From NCBI GenBank assembly GCA_030683995.1, contig JAUXPH010000020.1:1-33914 (forward strand): a stretch of 33,914 nt of DNA. The letters are read 5' to 3'. Shown piece after piece: positions 24,774-33,783 of the stretch (position 1 is the stretch's first letter; the number at the start of each line of letters is the position of its first letter). Below the pieces are notes generated by a model. It made no database searches, was not told where the DNA came from, and saw only the letters and a list, made by a program, of their open reading frames with translations. The stretch comes from Lutibacter sp. GTDB lineage: Bacteria; Bacteroidota; Bacteroidia; Flavobacteriales; Flavobacteriaceae. A program made the translations under genes and the position numbers.

Positions 24774-24860
24774 TACTTTTATTCAATATTAGCTTATTTA
24801 GAAGTATTATAAATTAGGGGTGGTAACTTATGTCGATAATAATAGTACTTTTACCGATGT

Positions 24861-24888
24861 TTTGTACAACTATAACTTCGTACTTTTG
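24861..24888 (+). promoter_or_regulatory. Candidate hemA promoter
   Basis: TTTG (24861-24864), 16 bases, then TACTTTTG (24881-24888). The -7 box is a full match to TAnnTTTG and ends 27 bases before the hemA ATG at 24916. The spacing to the upstream element is short. A weaker copy, TACTTTTA, lies at 24846-24853. Confidence 0.5.
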
Positions 24889-24915
24889 ACGACACTTATT
24901 GATAACACTATTTTT

Positions 24916-26181
24916 ATGAGTCAAGAAAACATGCCTACAAAATTATACTGTGTAGGGTTAAGTTATAAAAAAGCCGATGTAAAAGTGCGAGGCACTTTCA
25001 GTATCACAAAAGAAAATCAAAAATTATTATTAAAGGAGGCTAAAGAATCAGGGATCGATGGGATTTTTGTTTTATCCACTTGCAATAGAACTGAAATAAC
25101 CGGTTTTGCCAAACATCCTTTTGAATTGATTAGTTTAATAATCAAATATTCAAATGGAACTGTTGAAGATTTTATCAGGGTTTCTTATGTTTATAAAAAT
25201 AAAGATGCCGTTCGTCATTTGTTTAAAACAGGAACTGGCTTAGACAGCCAAATTTTAGGCGATTACGAAATTGTAAGCCAGTTAAAGGAATCTTTTAAAC
25301 AAGCAAAAATTGCAGGCACAACCAATGCTTATTTAGAGCGCTTGATGAATTTGGTTTTACAGGCAAGCAAAGATGTTAAGAACAATACGCAATTAAGTTC
25401 GGGCACAACTTCTGTGGCTTACGCTGCCATTCATTATATTATGGAAAATATTCGCAATTATAATGAACAAAAAATTCTTATTTACGGTTTGGGCGACATC
25501 GGAAAAAATACTTGCAAAAATGTTTTGGGATACACTTCAAACAAAAACGTGACGCTTATTAACAGAACCCACGAAAGGGCTTTGGAATTTAAAGCGGAAC
25601 ATCCTGAAATTACCGTAAAAAATTATGCCGACTTAGCAAAAGAAATTGAAGATACCGATATTTTAATTGTTTCAACGGGTGCAGAAACCCATACCATAAG
25701 TCAAGACCATTTAAAAAATGGCAAAGAAATATTGATTTTAGATTTGTCAATGCCTGAAAATGTTGATATTTCTGTAAAAAATATTGACGGTGTTAGGTTG
25801 GTGAATGTTGATGAACTTTCAAAAATCACGGACTTAACCATTGAAAATCGTAAAAATGAAATTCCTGCTGCTGAAGCCATTATTCAAAAATATAAAGGTG
25901 AATTTAACGATTGGATTGAACAACGCAAATATGTGCCGGCTGTGAATGCTTTAAAAGAATCACTTCAGGCAATTCAACACGATGAAATAGATTTTCAATC
26001 AAGAAGATTGAAAGATTTTAATATTGAACACGCAGAGTTTTTGACAAACCGTATGATTCAAAAAATTACCACACAATTTGTTAAACATTTAAAAGATGAT
26101 GAAACTTCTGTTGATTTAAGCATTAGCGTGATCAGTAAAATGTTTAATATTAAAGAGTTGACCTTAAATGAGCAAGATTAA
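24916..26181 (+). CDS. hemA: Glutamyl-tRNA reductase
   Basis: HemA reduces glutamyl-tRNA to glutamate-1-semialdehyde, the first committed step of C5-pathway tetrapyrrole synthesis. From ATG 24916 it has 421 residues, the family length. The catalytic cysteine is C56 in STCNRTE. The NADPH domain shows LIYGLGDIGKN, and the C-terminal helical dimerisation domain is present. The frame is open back to 24820, but the candidate promoter lies inside that part, so the later ATG is preferred (24931 is also possible). The last 14 bases overlap hemC. It begins the plus-strand hem cluster. Confidence 0.96.
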   Translation: MSQENMPTKLYCVGLSYKKADVKVRGTFSITKENQKLLLKEAKESGIDGIFVLSTCNRTEITGFAKHPFELISLIIKYSNGTVEDFIRVSYVYKNKDAVRHLFKTGTGLDSQILGDYEIVSQLKESFKQAKIAGTTNAYLERLMNLVLQASKDVKNNTQLSSGTTSVAYAAIHYIMENIRNYNEQKILIYGLGDIGKNTCKNVLGYTSNKNVTLINRTHERALEFKAEHPEITVKNYADLAKEIEDTDILIVSTGAETHTISQDHLKNGKEILILDLSMPENVDISVKNIDGVRLVNVDELSKITDLTIENRKNEIPAAEAIIQKYKGEFNDWIEQRKYVPAVNALKESLQAIQHDEIDFQSRRLKDFNIEHAEFLTNRMIQKITTQFVKHLKDDETSVDLSISVISKMFNIKELTLNEQD

Positions 26182-27088
26182 AATAGGAACAAGAGCAAGT
26201 CAACTCGCATTATGGCAAGCAAATTTAGTTAAATCACAACTTGAAAAATTAGGATACCAAGCCCAAATTATTGAAATTACTTCAACCGGCGATGAGGTTT
26301 TGGACAAACCATTACACCAAATAGGCGGTTTTGGATTGTTCACTAAAACGCTCGACAATGCGATGCTTCGCGGAGAAATTGATATCGCGGTGCACTCTTT
26401 AAAAGATGTTCCAACCGATTTGCACGAAAAAATTTCACAGGCTGCCGTTTTGGAAAGAGCCAATATCAGTGATGTTTTGGTGCTTAAAAACAATTCAGAT
26501 TTTTTAATCAATCAAGAAAACGTTATTATAGCCACGGGAAGTTTACGACGAACCGCGCAATGGTTGCATAAATATCCGAAACATAGCATTACCGATTTAC
26601 GGGGAAACGTAAATACGCGTTTGCAAAAATTGGTTGACAACAACTGGAATGGGGCCATTTTTGCCGCTGCCGGCTTGGAACGCATCAACTTGCTTCCAAA
26701 AAATCATGTGATGTTGGATTGGATGATTCCAGCACCAGCACAAGGCGCCATCATGGTCACCGCTTTAAAAGCTGACACCGAAATCCTTGATATTTGCGCT
26801 CAAATAAACCATATAGAAACTGAAATGGCTGTTGCTGTTGAACGTCAGTTTATGAAAACACTGGAAGGCGGATGTACTGCGCCAATCGGCGGAAATGCAA
26901 AAATTACAGGCGATAAAATCTATTTTAAAGGAATTTTAATTGCCATAAACGGTTCAGAAAAAGTGGAAGTTGAAAAAACGGTTCCATTAAGTGAATGGAA
27001 AAATTTGGGCAAAATTTGTGCTGAAGAAGTATTAAATAACGGCGGAAAAAAATTAATGGAAAGCATAAAAGCTGAAATGAAGAAATAG
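26168..27088 (+). CDS. hemC: Porphobilinogen deaminase
   Basis: HemC joins four porphobilinogen units into hydroxymethylbilane. It has 306 residues. The start MSKIKIGTRASQLALWQA is typical. The dipyrromethane cofactor attaches at C236 in LEGGCTAPIGG, and STGDEVLDKPL and HSLKDVPT carry substrate-binding residues. The start lies inside hemA (14-base overlap) and the stop TAG is followed at once by the hemD ATG, so translation of the three is coupled. Confidence 0.97.
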   Translation: MSKIKIGTRASQLALWQANLVKSQLEKLGYQAQIIEITSTGDEVLDKPLHQIGGFGLFTKTLDNAMLRGEIDIAVHSLKDVPTDLHEKISQAAVLERANISDVLVLKNNSDFLINQENVIIATGSLRRTAQWLHKYPKHSITDLRGNVNTRLQKLVDNNWNGAIFAAAGLERINLLPKNHVMLDWMIPAPAQGAIMVTALKADTEILDICAQINHIETEMAVAVERQFMKTLEGGCTAPIGGNAKITGDKIYFKGILIAINGSEKVEVEKTVPLSEWKNLGKICAEEVLNNGGKKLMESIKAEMKK

Positions 27089-27757
27089 ATGAACACAAAA
27101 AAAAAAATCCTGTCCACCAAAAAGCTTTCCCAATCGCAAAAGGAACTGTTGCATCATTTTATTGTAGATGAAATTGAATTGATTGAGATTTCTTTCAATA
27201 CTTCCATTAAAATTCAAAATCCGATCAAAAACGCAATTTTCACAAGTAAAAATGCCATAATTGGCATCTTCAACCAGTTTTCTTCGGATGAATTACAATT
27301 TGAAAACGTGTATTGCGTTGGCGATAAAACCGCGCAATTTTTGGAGGAAAAAAACGTTAAAGTAACCGTTAAAGCGAATTCAGCTGAGGAATTGGCCGAC
27401 GAAATCTTACTGAATAAAGACATTGATGAGGTTCATTTTTTCTGTGGAAACTTGCGACGCAATGAATTGCCGGAAATGTTAACCGAGAACAATATTAAGG
27501 TCAATGAAATTGAAGTATACACCACCAATTTCAAACCTGTAAAAATAAAAAATACGTATGATGGCATCTTATTTTTTAGTCCGTCATCAGTAAAAAGTTA
27601 TTTATCAAAAAATACCGATACCCAAAGCGTGGCTTTTTGTATTGGAAACACAACCGCTTCTGAAGCCATCGACGATTTTGAAAATGTATTTGTGGCCGAT
27701 GAGCCAACAGTTGAAAATGTAATAGAATCTGTAAATCAATATTTTGATTATGAATAG
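27089..27757 (+). CDS. hemD: Uroporphyrinogen-III synthase
   Basis: HemD closes hydroxymethylbilane with inversion of ring D. The family is very divergent. This 222-residue protein is assigned by two-lobed layout, by recognisable pieces such as [51 protein letters not shown] and [11 protein letters not shown], and by lying exactly between hemC (no gap) and hemB (8-base overlap). The length is slightly short of the common 240-260. Confidence 0.85.
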   Translation: MNTKKKILSTKKLSQSQKELLHHFIVDEIELIEISFNTSIKIQNPIKNAIFTSKNAIIGIFNQFSSDELQFENVYCVGDKTAQFLEEKNVKVTVKANSAEELADEILLNKDIDEVHFFCGNLRRNELPEMLTENNIKVNEIEVYTTNFKPVKIKNTYDGILFFSPSSVKSYLSKNTDTQSVAFCIGNTTASEAIDDFENVFVADEPTVENVIESVNQYFDYE

Positions 27758-28715
27758 AACAAGACGCCTTCGTAAAACTGAAAATATTCGTCGTTTGGTA
27801 AGGGAAAACAGACTTACCGTTGATGATTTAATTTATCCTTTGTTTATTGAAGAAGGGACAAATATTGAAACCGAAATTGTTTCCATGCCAGGAATTAAAA
27901 GATGGTCATTAGACAGAATTTCAAAAGAACTGGATGAAGTGGTTGCATTGGATATTCCTGCAGTATTGCTTTTCGGAATTCCATCAAAAAAAGATGAAAT
28001 TGGTTCAGAAACCTGGAACGATAACGGAATTATGCAAAATGCCATCCGTTTCATCAAAAAAAATTATCCGAGTTTATACGTTATTACCGATGTTTGCTTT
28101 TGTGAATACACCAGTCACGGCCATTGTGGCGTAATTCACAATAATGATGTTGACAATGATGCAACCTTGCCAAACATCGCCAAACAAGTAATCTCTCACG
28201 CAAAAGCGGGAGGGGATATGGTGGCGCCATCGGGAATGATGGACGGTATGATTGCAACGATTAGAGAGGCGTTGGACAATACAGGTTTTTACGATCTTCC
28301 AATTATGTCTTATGCGGTAAAATACGCATCAGCATATTATGGTCCGTTTAGGGATGCCGCAGATTCTGCGCCAACTTTCGGTGACAGAAGAACCTATCAA
28401 ATGGATTCTTCAAACAGGGATGAAGCCTTGCGCGAAGCCACTTTTGACGATCAGGAAGGTGCCGATATATTAATGGTAAAACCAGCTTTGGCTTATTTGG
28501 ATATCATAAGAGATGTCAAAAACAATTTCGACCGTCCGGTTGCTTGTTATAATGTAAGCGGTGAATATGCGATGATTAAAGCAGCTGCCCAAAAAGGTTG
28601 GATTGATGGCGATCGGGTGATGATGGAAAGTTTGCTGTCGATGAAAAGGGCAGGAGCCGACATTATTATTACCTATTTTGCAAAAGATGTTGCCAAATTA
28701 TTATTGAAACGTTAA
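27750..28715 (+). CDS. hemB: Porphobilinogen synthase (delta-aminolevulinic acid dehydratase)
   Basis: HemB condenses two 5-aminolevulinate molecules. From ATG 27750 it has 321 residues. The frame is open from a TTG at 27744, but [10 protein letters not shown] is the usual N-terminus. The zinc cysteines C116, C118 and C126 ([13 protein letters not shown]) are all present, so this is the zinc-dependent type. The two active-site lysines are in [21 protein letters not shown] and [10 protein letters not shown]. The start overlaps hemD by eight bases. It is followed by 134 bases containing an interspersed repeat before hemL. Confidence 0.97.
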   Translation: MNRTRRLRKTENIRRLVRENRLTVDDLIYPLFIEEGTNIETEIVSMPGIKRWSLDRISKELDEVVALDIPAVLLFGIPSKKDEIGSETWNDNGIMQNAIRFIKKNYPSLYVITDVCFCEYTSHGHCGVIHNNDVDNDATLPNIAKQVISHAKAGGDMVAPSGMMDGMIATIREALDNTGFYDLPIMSYAVKYASAYYGPFRDAADSAPTFGDRRTYQMDSSNRDEALREATFDDQEGADILMVKPALAYLDIIRDVKNNFDRPVACYNVSGEYAMIKAAAQKGWIDGDRVMMESLLSMKRAGADIIITYFAKDVAKLLLKR

Positions 28716-28774
28716 AATAAGTTTATTTGTTGAGTTGTTGAATCGTTTAGATTTAATTTTACAAATGAACAAAA

Positions 28775-28827
28775 TGTCACCCTGAGCGTGGTTACTGAGC
28801 TTAGCCGAAGTACAGTCGAAGGGACAC
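28775..28827. repeat. Interspersed repeat between hemB and hemL
   Basis: The stretch begins TGTCACCCTGAGCG, contains the small foldback ACTGAGCTTAGCCGAAGT and ends GTCGAAGGGACAC, giving an imperfect inverted layout of about 53 bases. CCTGAGC/GTCGAAGGG units look to me like a dispersed family of Bacteroidota chromosomes; this is recalled and not checked. It lies 23 bases before the hemL start and could act as a weak attenuator or RNA-processing site. Confidence 0.65.
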
Positions 28828-28849
28828 GATTACACAAAAATAAAAGAAA

Positions 28850-30142
28850 ATGAAACTAGAAAAATCATTAGAATTATATACAAAAGGTAAAAAGAACTTG
28901 GTGGGAGCAGTAAACTCTCCGGTTCGGGCTTTTAAATCTGTTGGAGGAATTCCTATATTTATTGACAGGGCAAAAGGCAGCAAAATTATTGATGTTGACG
29001 GAAACGAATACATTGATATGGTGTTGTCATATGGACCCATGATATTGGGTCACAGAAACAGCACAGTAGAAAAGGCAGTAAAAAAAGCCTTAAAAAAAGG
29101 AACAACTTTTGGCGCTTCAACAGTTGGAGAAATTAAATTGGCCAAAATTGTTTGTGATGCTTTCCCAGGAATGGATAAAGTACGCTTTGTAAGCTCAGGA
29201 ACTGAGGCGGTTTTTAGCGCCATACGTTTGGCCAGAGCATTCACAGGAAAAAATAAAATCATCAAATTTGCAGGCTGTTATCACGGTCATGCAGATGATA
29301 TGCTGGTTGCTGCAGGATCGGGTTTGGTAACGTTAAGCATTCCCGGAAGTAAAGGCGTTCCGCCGGAAGCTGTTGCAAATACGCTGGTTGCGGTATATAA
29401 TGATATTGACAGTGTTGAACAACATTTAGCGAAGCATGATGATATTGCTGCCGTAATCATAGAACCAATAGCCGGTAATATGGGCGTTGTAAATCCGACC
29501 AAAGAATTTATAGAAGAATTAAGAGATTTAACCAAAGCAAGCGGTGTTCTTTTAATTATTGATGAAGTGATGACCGGATTTCGTTCAAAATTCGGAGGAG
29601 CCCAAGAATTGTTGGGTGTAGAAGCCGATATCACTTGTTTGGGAAAAGTTGTTGGCGGAGGTTTTCCGGTTGGCGCTTATGGTGCCAGAAATGAAATTAT
29701 GGAAATGGTAGCGCCTTTGGGTGATGTTTACCAAGCAGGAACTTTATCGGGAAACCCAATTGCTATGGCTTGCGGTATTGCGACTTTAACGGAATTAAAA
29801 AAACAAAATCCGTATGCAGCTTTTGAAAAAACGGCTTCTTTTTTAGAGCGATCTTTACTAAATGCAGCTAAAGAAAATGGAATCGATTTGCAGGTAAACC
29901 GATTTGGATCCATGATTTCTCCATTTTTTACAAAAACACCGGTGGTTGATTTTAAAACTGCACTCACCAGTGATACCAATAAATTTAAAATATTCTTTTG
30001 GAAAATGATGGAAAATGGCGTGTTTTTGCCGCCATCTCAATTTGAAGCTTGGTTTTTAGGAACCGCAATAAGCAAAAGAGATATTTATAAAGTAAGAAAG
30101 GCGATTGATATCGCAATGAAAGCGGTAGCTGCAAAAAGCTAG
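28850..30142 (+). CDS. hemL: Glutamate-1-semialdehyde 2,1-aminomutase
   Basis: HemL transfers the amino group within glutamate-1-semialdehyde to make 5-aminolevulinate, using pyridoxamine/pyridoxal phosphate. The 430 residues are the normal length. The cofactor lysine is K266 in LGKVVGGGFPVGAYG. Other motifs are VNSPVRAFKSVGG near the N-terminus, FVSSGTEAVFSAIRLARAFTG, AGCYHGHADDMLV and AGTLSGNPIAMA. It follows hemB after 134 bases and precedes hemE by 156, so it may have a separate message. Confidence 0.96.
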   Translation: MKLEKSLELYTKGKKNLVGAVNSPVRAFKSVGGIPIFIDRAKGSKIIDVDGNEYIDMVLSYGPMILGHRNSTVEKAVKKALKKGTTFGASTVGEIKLAKIVCDAFPGMDKVRFVSSGTEAVFSAIRLARAFTGKNKIIKFAGCYHGHADDMLVAAGSGLVTLSIPGSKGVPPEAVANTLVAVYNDIDSVEQHLAKHDDIAAVIIEPIAGNMGVVNPTKEFIEELRDLTKASGVLLIIDEVMTGFRSKFGGAQELLGVEADITCLGKVVGGGFPVGAYGARNEIMEMVAPLGDVYQAGTLSGNPIAMACGIATLTELKKQNPYAAFEKTASFLERSLLNAAKENGIDLQVNRFGSMISPFFTKTPVVDFKTALTSDTNKFKIFFWKMMENGVFLPPSQFEAWFLGTAISKRDIYKVRKAIDIAMKAVAAKS

Positions 30143-30169
30143 CACTATTTACAATTGAAAACCAATTTG

Positions 30170-30250
30170 CGTTAGCGACAAGAGAGATATCCTTTTTTGA
30201 AATGTAATGAAAAAAAGATAGAACGGATGGCGCGGCCTGAAAGGAACGCC
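30170..30250. repeat. Structured interspersed element between hemL and hemE
   Basis: Two hairpins lie in tandem. TATCCTTTTTT (30188-30198) pairs with AAAAAAAGATA (30210-30220) at 10 of 11 positions. GGCG (30229-30232) and CCT (30236-30238) pair with AGG (30242-30244) and CGCC (30247-30250) in an interrupted helix. The block is more G+C-rich than its surroundings. Its pattern (GTTAGCGA then GGATGGCG...GGAACGCC) resembles a block I recall from other flavobacterial genomes, without having checked. It explains why the frame upstream of hemE is open back to 30197 without being part of the protein. Confidence 0.55.
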
Positions 30251-30298
30251 AAAAAAAATCCAAGATTCGAAATTACTAAAATACCAAAACACAAAAAA

Positions 30299-31321
30299 AT
30301 GTACAAAAACGATTTATATTTAAGAACCCTAAAAGGAGAAATAGTTGAACGTCCGCCAGTTTGGATGATGCGTCAGGCAGGGCGTTTTTTACCGGAATTT
30401 AGAGAAATTCGTGATAAATACGATTTCTTTACCCGTTGCAGAACTCCAGAATTGGCTTCGGAAATTACGGTGCAGCCTTATCGCAGATTTGGAATGGATG
30501 CTGCTATTTTGTTTTCGGATATTTTAGTGATACCGCAGGCGATGAACATTGAAGTGGAAATGAAAGAAGGAACAGGTCCTTGGTTGCCAAAACCGATTCG
30601 TACCCAAAGAGATGTTGACAGTGTGATTGTGCCAGACGTGACTGTTGAATTAAAATACGTGATGGATGCCATTAAAATGACCAAGCAAATGCTAAATAAC
30701 GAAGTTCCGTTGATTGGTTTTGCCGGATCACCTTGGACAATTTTATGTTATTGCGTGCAAGGCCAGGGTTCTAAAACTTATGATATTGCCAAAGAGTTTT
30801 GTTTTACCCAACCAATTGCTGCACATACTTTATTGCAAAAAATTACCGATACCACCATTGCTTATTTAAAAGAAAAAGTAAAAGCGGGTGTTGATGCCGT
30901 CCAAATTTTTGATTCTTGGGGAGGAATGTTATCTCCAGTTGACTATCAGGAATTTTCATGGAAATACATCAACCAAATTATTGAAGCATTGAAAGATGAT
31001 GCACCGGTAATTGCTTTTGGAAAAGGTTGTTGGTTTGCGTTGGAAGATATGTCGAAATCAAATGCCTCGGCTTTGGGTGTGGATTGGACAATTACACCTC
31101 AAATGGCAAGAAAATTTACAGGTGGAAATATAACGCTTCAGGGCAATATGGATCCAGCGCGTTTATTGTCGCCACCAGCAGAAATCAAAAGAATTGTGAC
31201 CAAAATGATTAACGATTTCGGAAAAGATAAATACATCGTTAATTTAGGCCACGGAATTTTACCAAATGTGCCGTTAGAAAATGCGAAAGCGTTTATTGAT
31301 GCGGTTAAAGAATACAAATAG
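30299..31321 (+). CDS. hemE: Uroporphyrinogen decarboxylase
   Basis: HemE removes four carboxyl groups from uroporphyrinogen III to give coproporphyrinogen III. From ATG 30299 ([13 protein letters not shown]) it has 340 residues, the usual size. The open frame from 30197 would add 34 residues that come from a repeat-like element. The N-terminal signature [20 protein letters not shown] with the substrate-binding arginines is intact, as are [22 protein letters not shown] and the C-terminal [19 protein letters not shown]. It is followed by hemN after about 70 bases. Confidence 0.97.
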   Translation: MYKNDLYLRTLKGEIVERPPVWMMRQAGRFLPEFREIRDKYDFFTRCRTPELASEITVQPYRRFGMDAAILFSDILVIPQAMNIEVEMKEGTGPWLPKPIRTQRDVDSVIVPDVTVELKYVMDAIKMTKQMLNNEVPLIGFAGSPWTILCYCVQGQGSKTYDIAKEFCFTQPIAAHTLLQKITDTTIAYLKEKVKAGVDAVQIFDSWGGMLSPVDYQEFSWKYINQIIEALKDDAPVIAFGKGCWFALEDMSKSNASALGVDWTITPQMARKFTGGNITLQGNMDPARLLSPPAEIKRIVTKMINDFGKDKYIVNLGHGILPNVPLENAKAFIDAVKEYK

Positions 31322-31390
31322 TTGTTTGTTTTAGGTTAACAAAATTCTAAAACCAAAGCCCAATAAACAGCCAATAAAAGTACCCAAATA

Positions 31391-32749
31391 ATGAAAAACT
31401 TAATTCAAAAATACAATATTCCCGGTCCAAGATACACCAGTTACCCAACCGTTCCTTTTTGGGACAAAGAGGGAATTGCGATGGAAGACTGGAAAAAAAC
31501 AGTGGTGAAATCTTTTAATGAAAGCAATGACAGTGAAGGAATAAGCGTATATATTCACCTTCCTTTTTGTGAAAGTTTGTGTACATTTTGTGCTTGCCAT
31601 AAAAAAATTACCAAACGCCATGAAGTTGAGCAGCCTTATATGGATACCGTTTTAAAAGAATGGGATTTGTATTGCGATTTGTTGGGAAAACGTCCAAAAA
31701 TTAGAGAAATCCATTTGGGAGGCGGTACACCAACATTTTTTTCTTCTGAAAATTTAAAGAAATTAATCAACGGAATTTTTAAAAGAGCCGATAAATTTGA
31801 GATTTTCGATTTTAGTTATGAAGGTCACCCAAATCACACATCAGAAGATCAATTGCAAACGATGTACGATTTAGGTTCTCGTAGAAACAGCTTTGGAATT
31901 CAGGATTATGATCCTAAAGTCCAAAAAGCGATTCATAGAGTCCAAAGTTTTGAACAGGTAAAAAAAGTTCACGATTTGTCAAGGAAAATTGGCTACGAAT
32001 CAATCAGTCACGATTTAATTTTTGGTTTGCCTTTTCAAAACGAAGAAAGCATCAGAAATACCATTAAAAACACCATTGCTTTAAAACCTGATAGAATTGC
32101 CTATTATAGTTATGCCCACGTGCCTTGGATTAAAGGTGTTGGACAACGAGGTTTTGAGAACAGTGATTTGCCAAAAGATGATGAAAAGCGCCATTTATAT
32201 GAATTGGGAAAACAATTGTTTTTTGACAACGGTTATGTTGAAATAGGCATGGATCATTTTGCTTTGCCAAGTGATTCGTTGCACAAAGCGATGGAAGCTA
32301 AAAAACTGCATCGTAATTTTATGGGCTATACTGCCGGTAAAACGGAGCTGATGATTGGTTTGGGAATGTCATCAATCAGCGATTCCTGGTATGCATTTGC
32401 CCAAAACGAAAAGGAAATAGATGATTATACAGATCGCGTAAATAAAGGTGAATTGCCTGTTTTTAGAGGTCATTTGTTAACTGATACCGATTTGATCATC
32501 AGAAAGCACATATTAAATTTGATGTGTAATTTGGAAACGGAATGGAATATGGGATTAACATCTCAGGTTAAAAATGAAATAATTGGGAGATTAGGTGAAA
32601 TCATAGGTGATGGATTAATTGATGTTTACGACAACAAAATTGTGGTAAAAGAAGCAGGGAGAATGTTTGTGCGAAATATTTGTATGGCATTTGATTTAAG
32701 GCTGGTGGAGAATCAGCCGGAAATCAGGATCTTCTCAATGACCATATAA
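31391..32749 (+). CDS. hemN: Oxygen-independent coproporphyrinogen III oxidase
   Basis: This is a radical SAM enzyme that converts coproporphyrinogen III to protoporphyrinogen IX without oxygen. The 452 residues match HemN proper and not the HemW paralogue. C60, C64 and C67 form CxxxCxxC, with the additional C69 that HemN has (FCESLCTFCAC). The N-terminal arm (YNIPGPRYTSYPTVPFW) is the HemN signature. GGGTPTFF binds SAM and the HemN-type C-terminal domain is present. Its presence suggests heme can be made under low oxygen. No hemF is in the window. It ends at a bidirectional terminator. Confidence 0.96.
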   Translation: MKNLIQKYNIPGPRYTSYPTVPFWDKEGIAMEDWKKTVVKSFNESNDSEGISVYIHLPFCESLCTFCACHKKITKRHEVEQPYMDTVLKEWDLYCDLLGKRPKIREIHLGGGTPTFFSSENLKKLINGIFKRADKFEIFDFSYEGHPNHTSEDQLQTMYDLGSRRNSFGIQDYDPKVQKAIHRVQSFEQVKKVHDLSRKIGYESISHDLIFGLPFQNEESIRNTIKNTIALKPDRIAYYSYAHVPWIKGVGQRGFENSDLPKDDEKRHLYELGKQLFFDNGYVEIGMDHFALPSDSLHKAMEAKKLHRNFMGYTAGKTELMIGLGMSSISDSWYAFAQNEKEIDDYTDRVNKGELPVFRGHLLTDTDLIIRKHILNLMCNLETEWNMGLTSQVKNEIIGRLGEIIGDGLIDVYDNKIVVKEAGRMFVRNICMAFDLRLVENQPEIRIFSMTI

Positions 32750-32752
32750 CAT

Positions 32753-32779
32753 AAAAAACCGAACAATTTGTTCAGTTTT
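32753..32779. terminator. Bidirectional terminator, hemN / cytochrome c
   Basis: A-rich left arm AAAAAACCGAAC and right arm GTTCAGTTTTTT around AATTT, with one C-A mismatch. It begins a few bases past the hemN stop and lies 29 bases beyond the converging cytochrome c stop. Confidence 0.8.
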
Positions 32780-32807
32780 TTTATGCTATATTTTCTTATT
32801 TTTATGA

Positions 32808-33521
32808 TTACAGGGTTCTCATATAATTGACAATCAACCATCTGTCTTCATCTGAAGGAAGTTTTTTGTTAAATGCCGGCATATCATCTCTCCCAAAAGT
32901 GGTTTTGTAATACAATGCGCCATCAGTTTGTGATTGGAATTTTTTAGATGAAAAATCACCTAAATCCCCTTTCATTTCTTTGGCTTTTACGCCATCTCCA
33001 TAACCTTCACTTCCGTGACAAGATTTACAATGTTTGCCGTATAATGATTTTCCAATGGCCATATCAACTTTTGGATCTGTAGGGTTTTTCATTGTTTGGT
33101 ATTTTGCAGGAACTACCCAGTTAGAAGTGTTTGCTGCCACTGTTGGTTCTTTAACAACCACCTTTACAACGGGAGCCGCTGGTTCTTCTGTTTTCGTAGG
33201 TTGCTCTTTAACAACTACTTCAACTTTAGTGTTTTCGCCCACTTTTGTTTCAGTTGTAGTTTTGGTAACAACTTTAACAGGATCTTTTACAGTTACTTTA
33301 GTAACCGTTGTAGATTTATCAGTGGCGGTTTTTGCAACTTCATTGGATACGTCTTCTACAATAATCTCTGTTCCGTTTTCAGTAGTTAGAGAATCAATAA
33401 TTACAGTTTCTGTAACAATGGAATCATTTAGCGTTTCCGTTTTTTCTTGTTTTTCTTTTGTATTGCAATTTTGAAACATTAAAGAAGTTCCTATAATTGC
33501 GATAATAAATAATTTTTTCAT
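32808..33521 (-). CDS. Lipoprotein monoheme cytochrome c
   Basis: A secreted, probably membrane-anchored electron carrier of 237 residues. Residues 1-18 are a signal peptide ending at a lipobox-like FQNC with lipid-attachment candidate C19. Residues 25-130 are a low-complexity linker of Thr, Val, Lys and Glu with repeated VVK, VTK and TTTETK units. The cytochrome domain (about 150-237) has the heme motif CKSCH (165-169) and a likely axial methionine M214 in DDMPAF. The redox partner is unknown. It converges on hemN and has its own candidate promoter and a CRP-like box upstream. Confidence 0.9.
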   Translation of the reverse strand: MKKLFIIAIIGTSLMFQNCNTKEKQEKTETLNDSIVTETVIIDSLTTENGTEIIVEDVSNEVAKTATDKSTTVTKVTVKDPVKVVTKTTTETKVGENTKVEVVVKEQPTKTEEPAAPVVKVVVKEPTVAANTSNWVVPAKYQTMKNPTDPKVDMAIGKSLYGKHCKSCHGSEGYGDGVKAKEMKGDLGDFSSKKFQSQTDGALYYKTTFGRDDMPAFNKKLPSDEDRWLIVNYMRTL

Positions 33522-33568
33522 ATTGTTTCGTTTTATTAATTAATTTGTATTGATTTAATATAACCACT

Positions 33569-33576
33569 CAAAATTA
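33569..33576 (-). promoter_or_regulatory. Candidate cytochrome c gene -7 box
   Basis: The minus strand reads TAATTTTG (TAnnTTTG), 47 bases before the ATG. No -33 TTG is seen. The CRP-like palindrome covers that position. Confidence 0.4.
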
Positions 33577-33587
33577 GTTGAAAAACT

Positions 33588-33603
33588 TGTGACATTTGTT
33601 ACA
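33588..33603. promoter_or_regulatory. CRP-like palindrome upstream of cytochrome c gene
   Basis: TGTGACATTTGTTACA matches nine of the ten conserved bases of TGTGA-N6-TCACA. It lies over the expected -33 region of the cytochrome c promoter. The TGACATTT part is shared with box 2 of the AraC-hemA region. Confidence 0.4.
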
Positions 33604-33714
33604 TAATTTATATAAATACTTACATCATTCATCTATTTTGGGTCGATGATTTGGCGACTTTAAGGATTGTTAATACCTTATATTATTTAATTTGTAAAGG
33701 TTTAAATAGAATAC

Positions 33715-33745
33715 AAAAAAGGTTTAGCAAAAACTAAACCTTTTT
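33715..33745. terminator. Bidirectional terminator
   Basis: AAAAAAGGTTTAG (33715-33727) and CTAAACCTTTTT (33734-33745) form a perfect stem around CAAAAA. No gene inside the window ends here, so it probably ends minus-strand transcription coming from beyond the right edge. Confidence 0.8.
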
Positions 33746-33783
33746 ATATTCAATAACATTATTGTCCGGTTAAATTTTTCAAA

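Noticed and set aside
24820-24915. N-terminal extension of hemA by 32 residues
   Set aside because: The candidate promoter -7 box (24881-24888) lies within it, and glutamyl-tRNA reductases begin near the later ATG.
30197-30298. N-terminal extension of hemE by 34 residues
   Set aside because: The extension is encoded by a repeat-like double-hairpin block. The family N-terminus begins at the ATG at 30299.
33034-33474. Plus-strand open frames opposite the cytochrome c linker
   Set aside because: They arise from the repetitive Thr/Val/Lys codons of the real lipoprotein gene read backwards. The Ser/Thr/Val/Phe composition has no domain.
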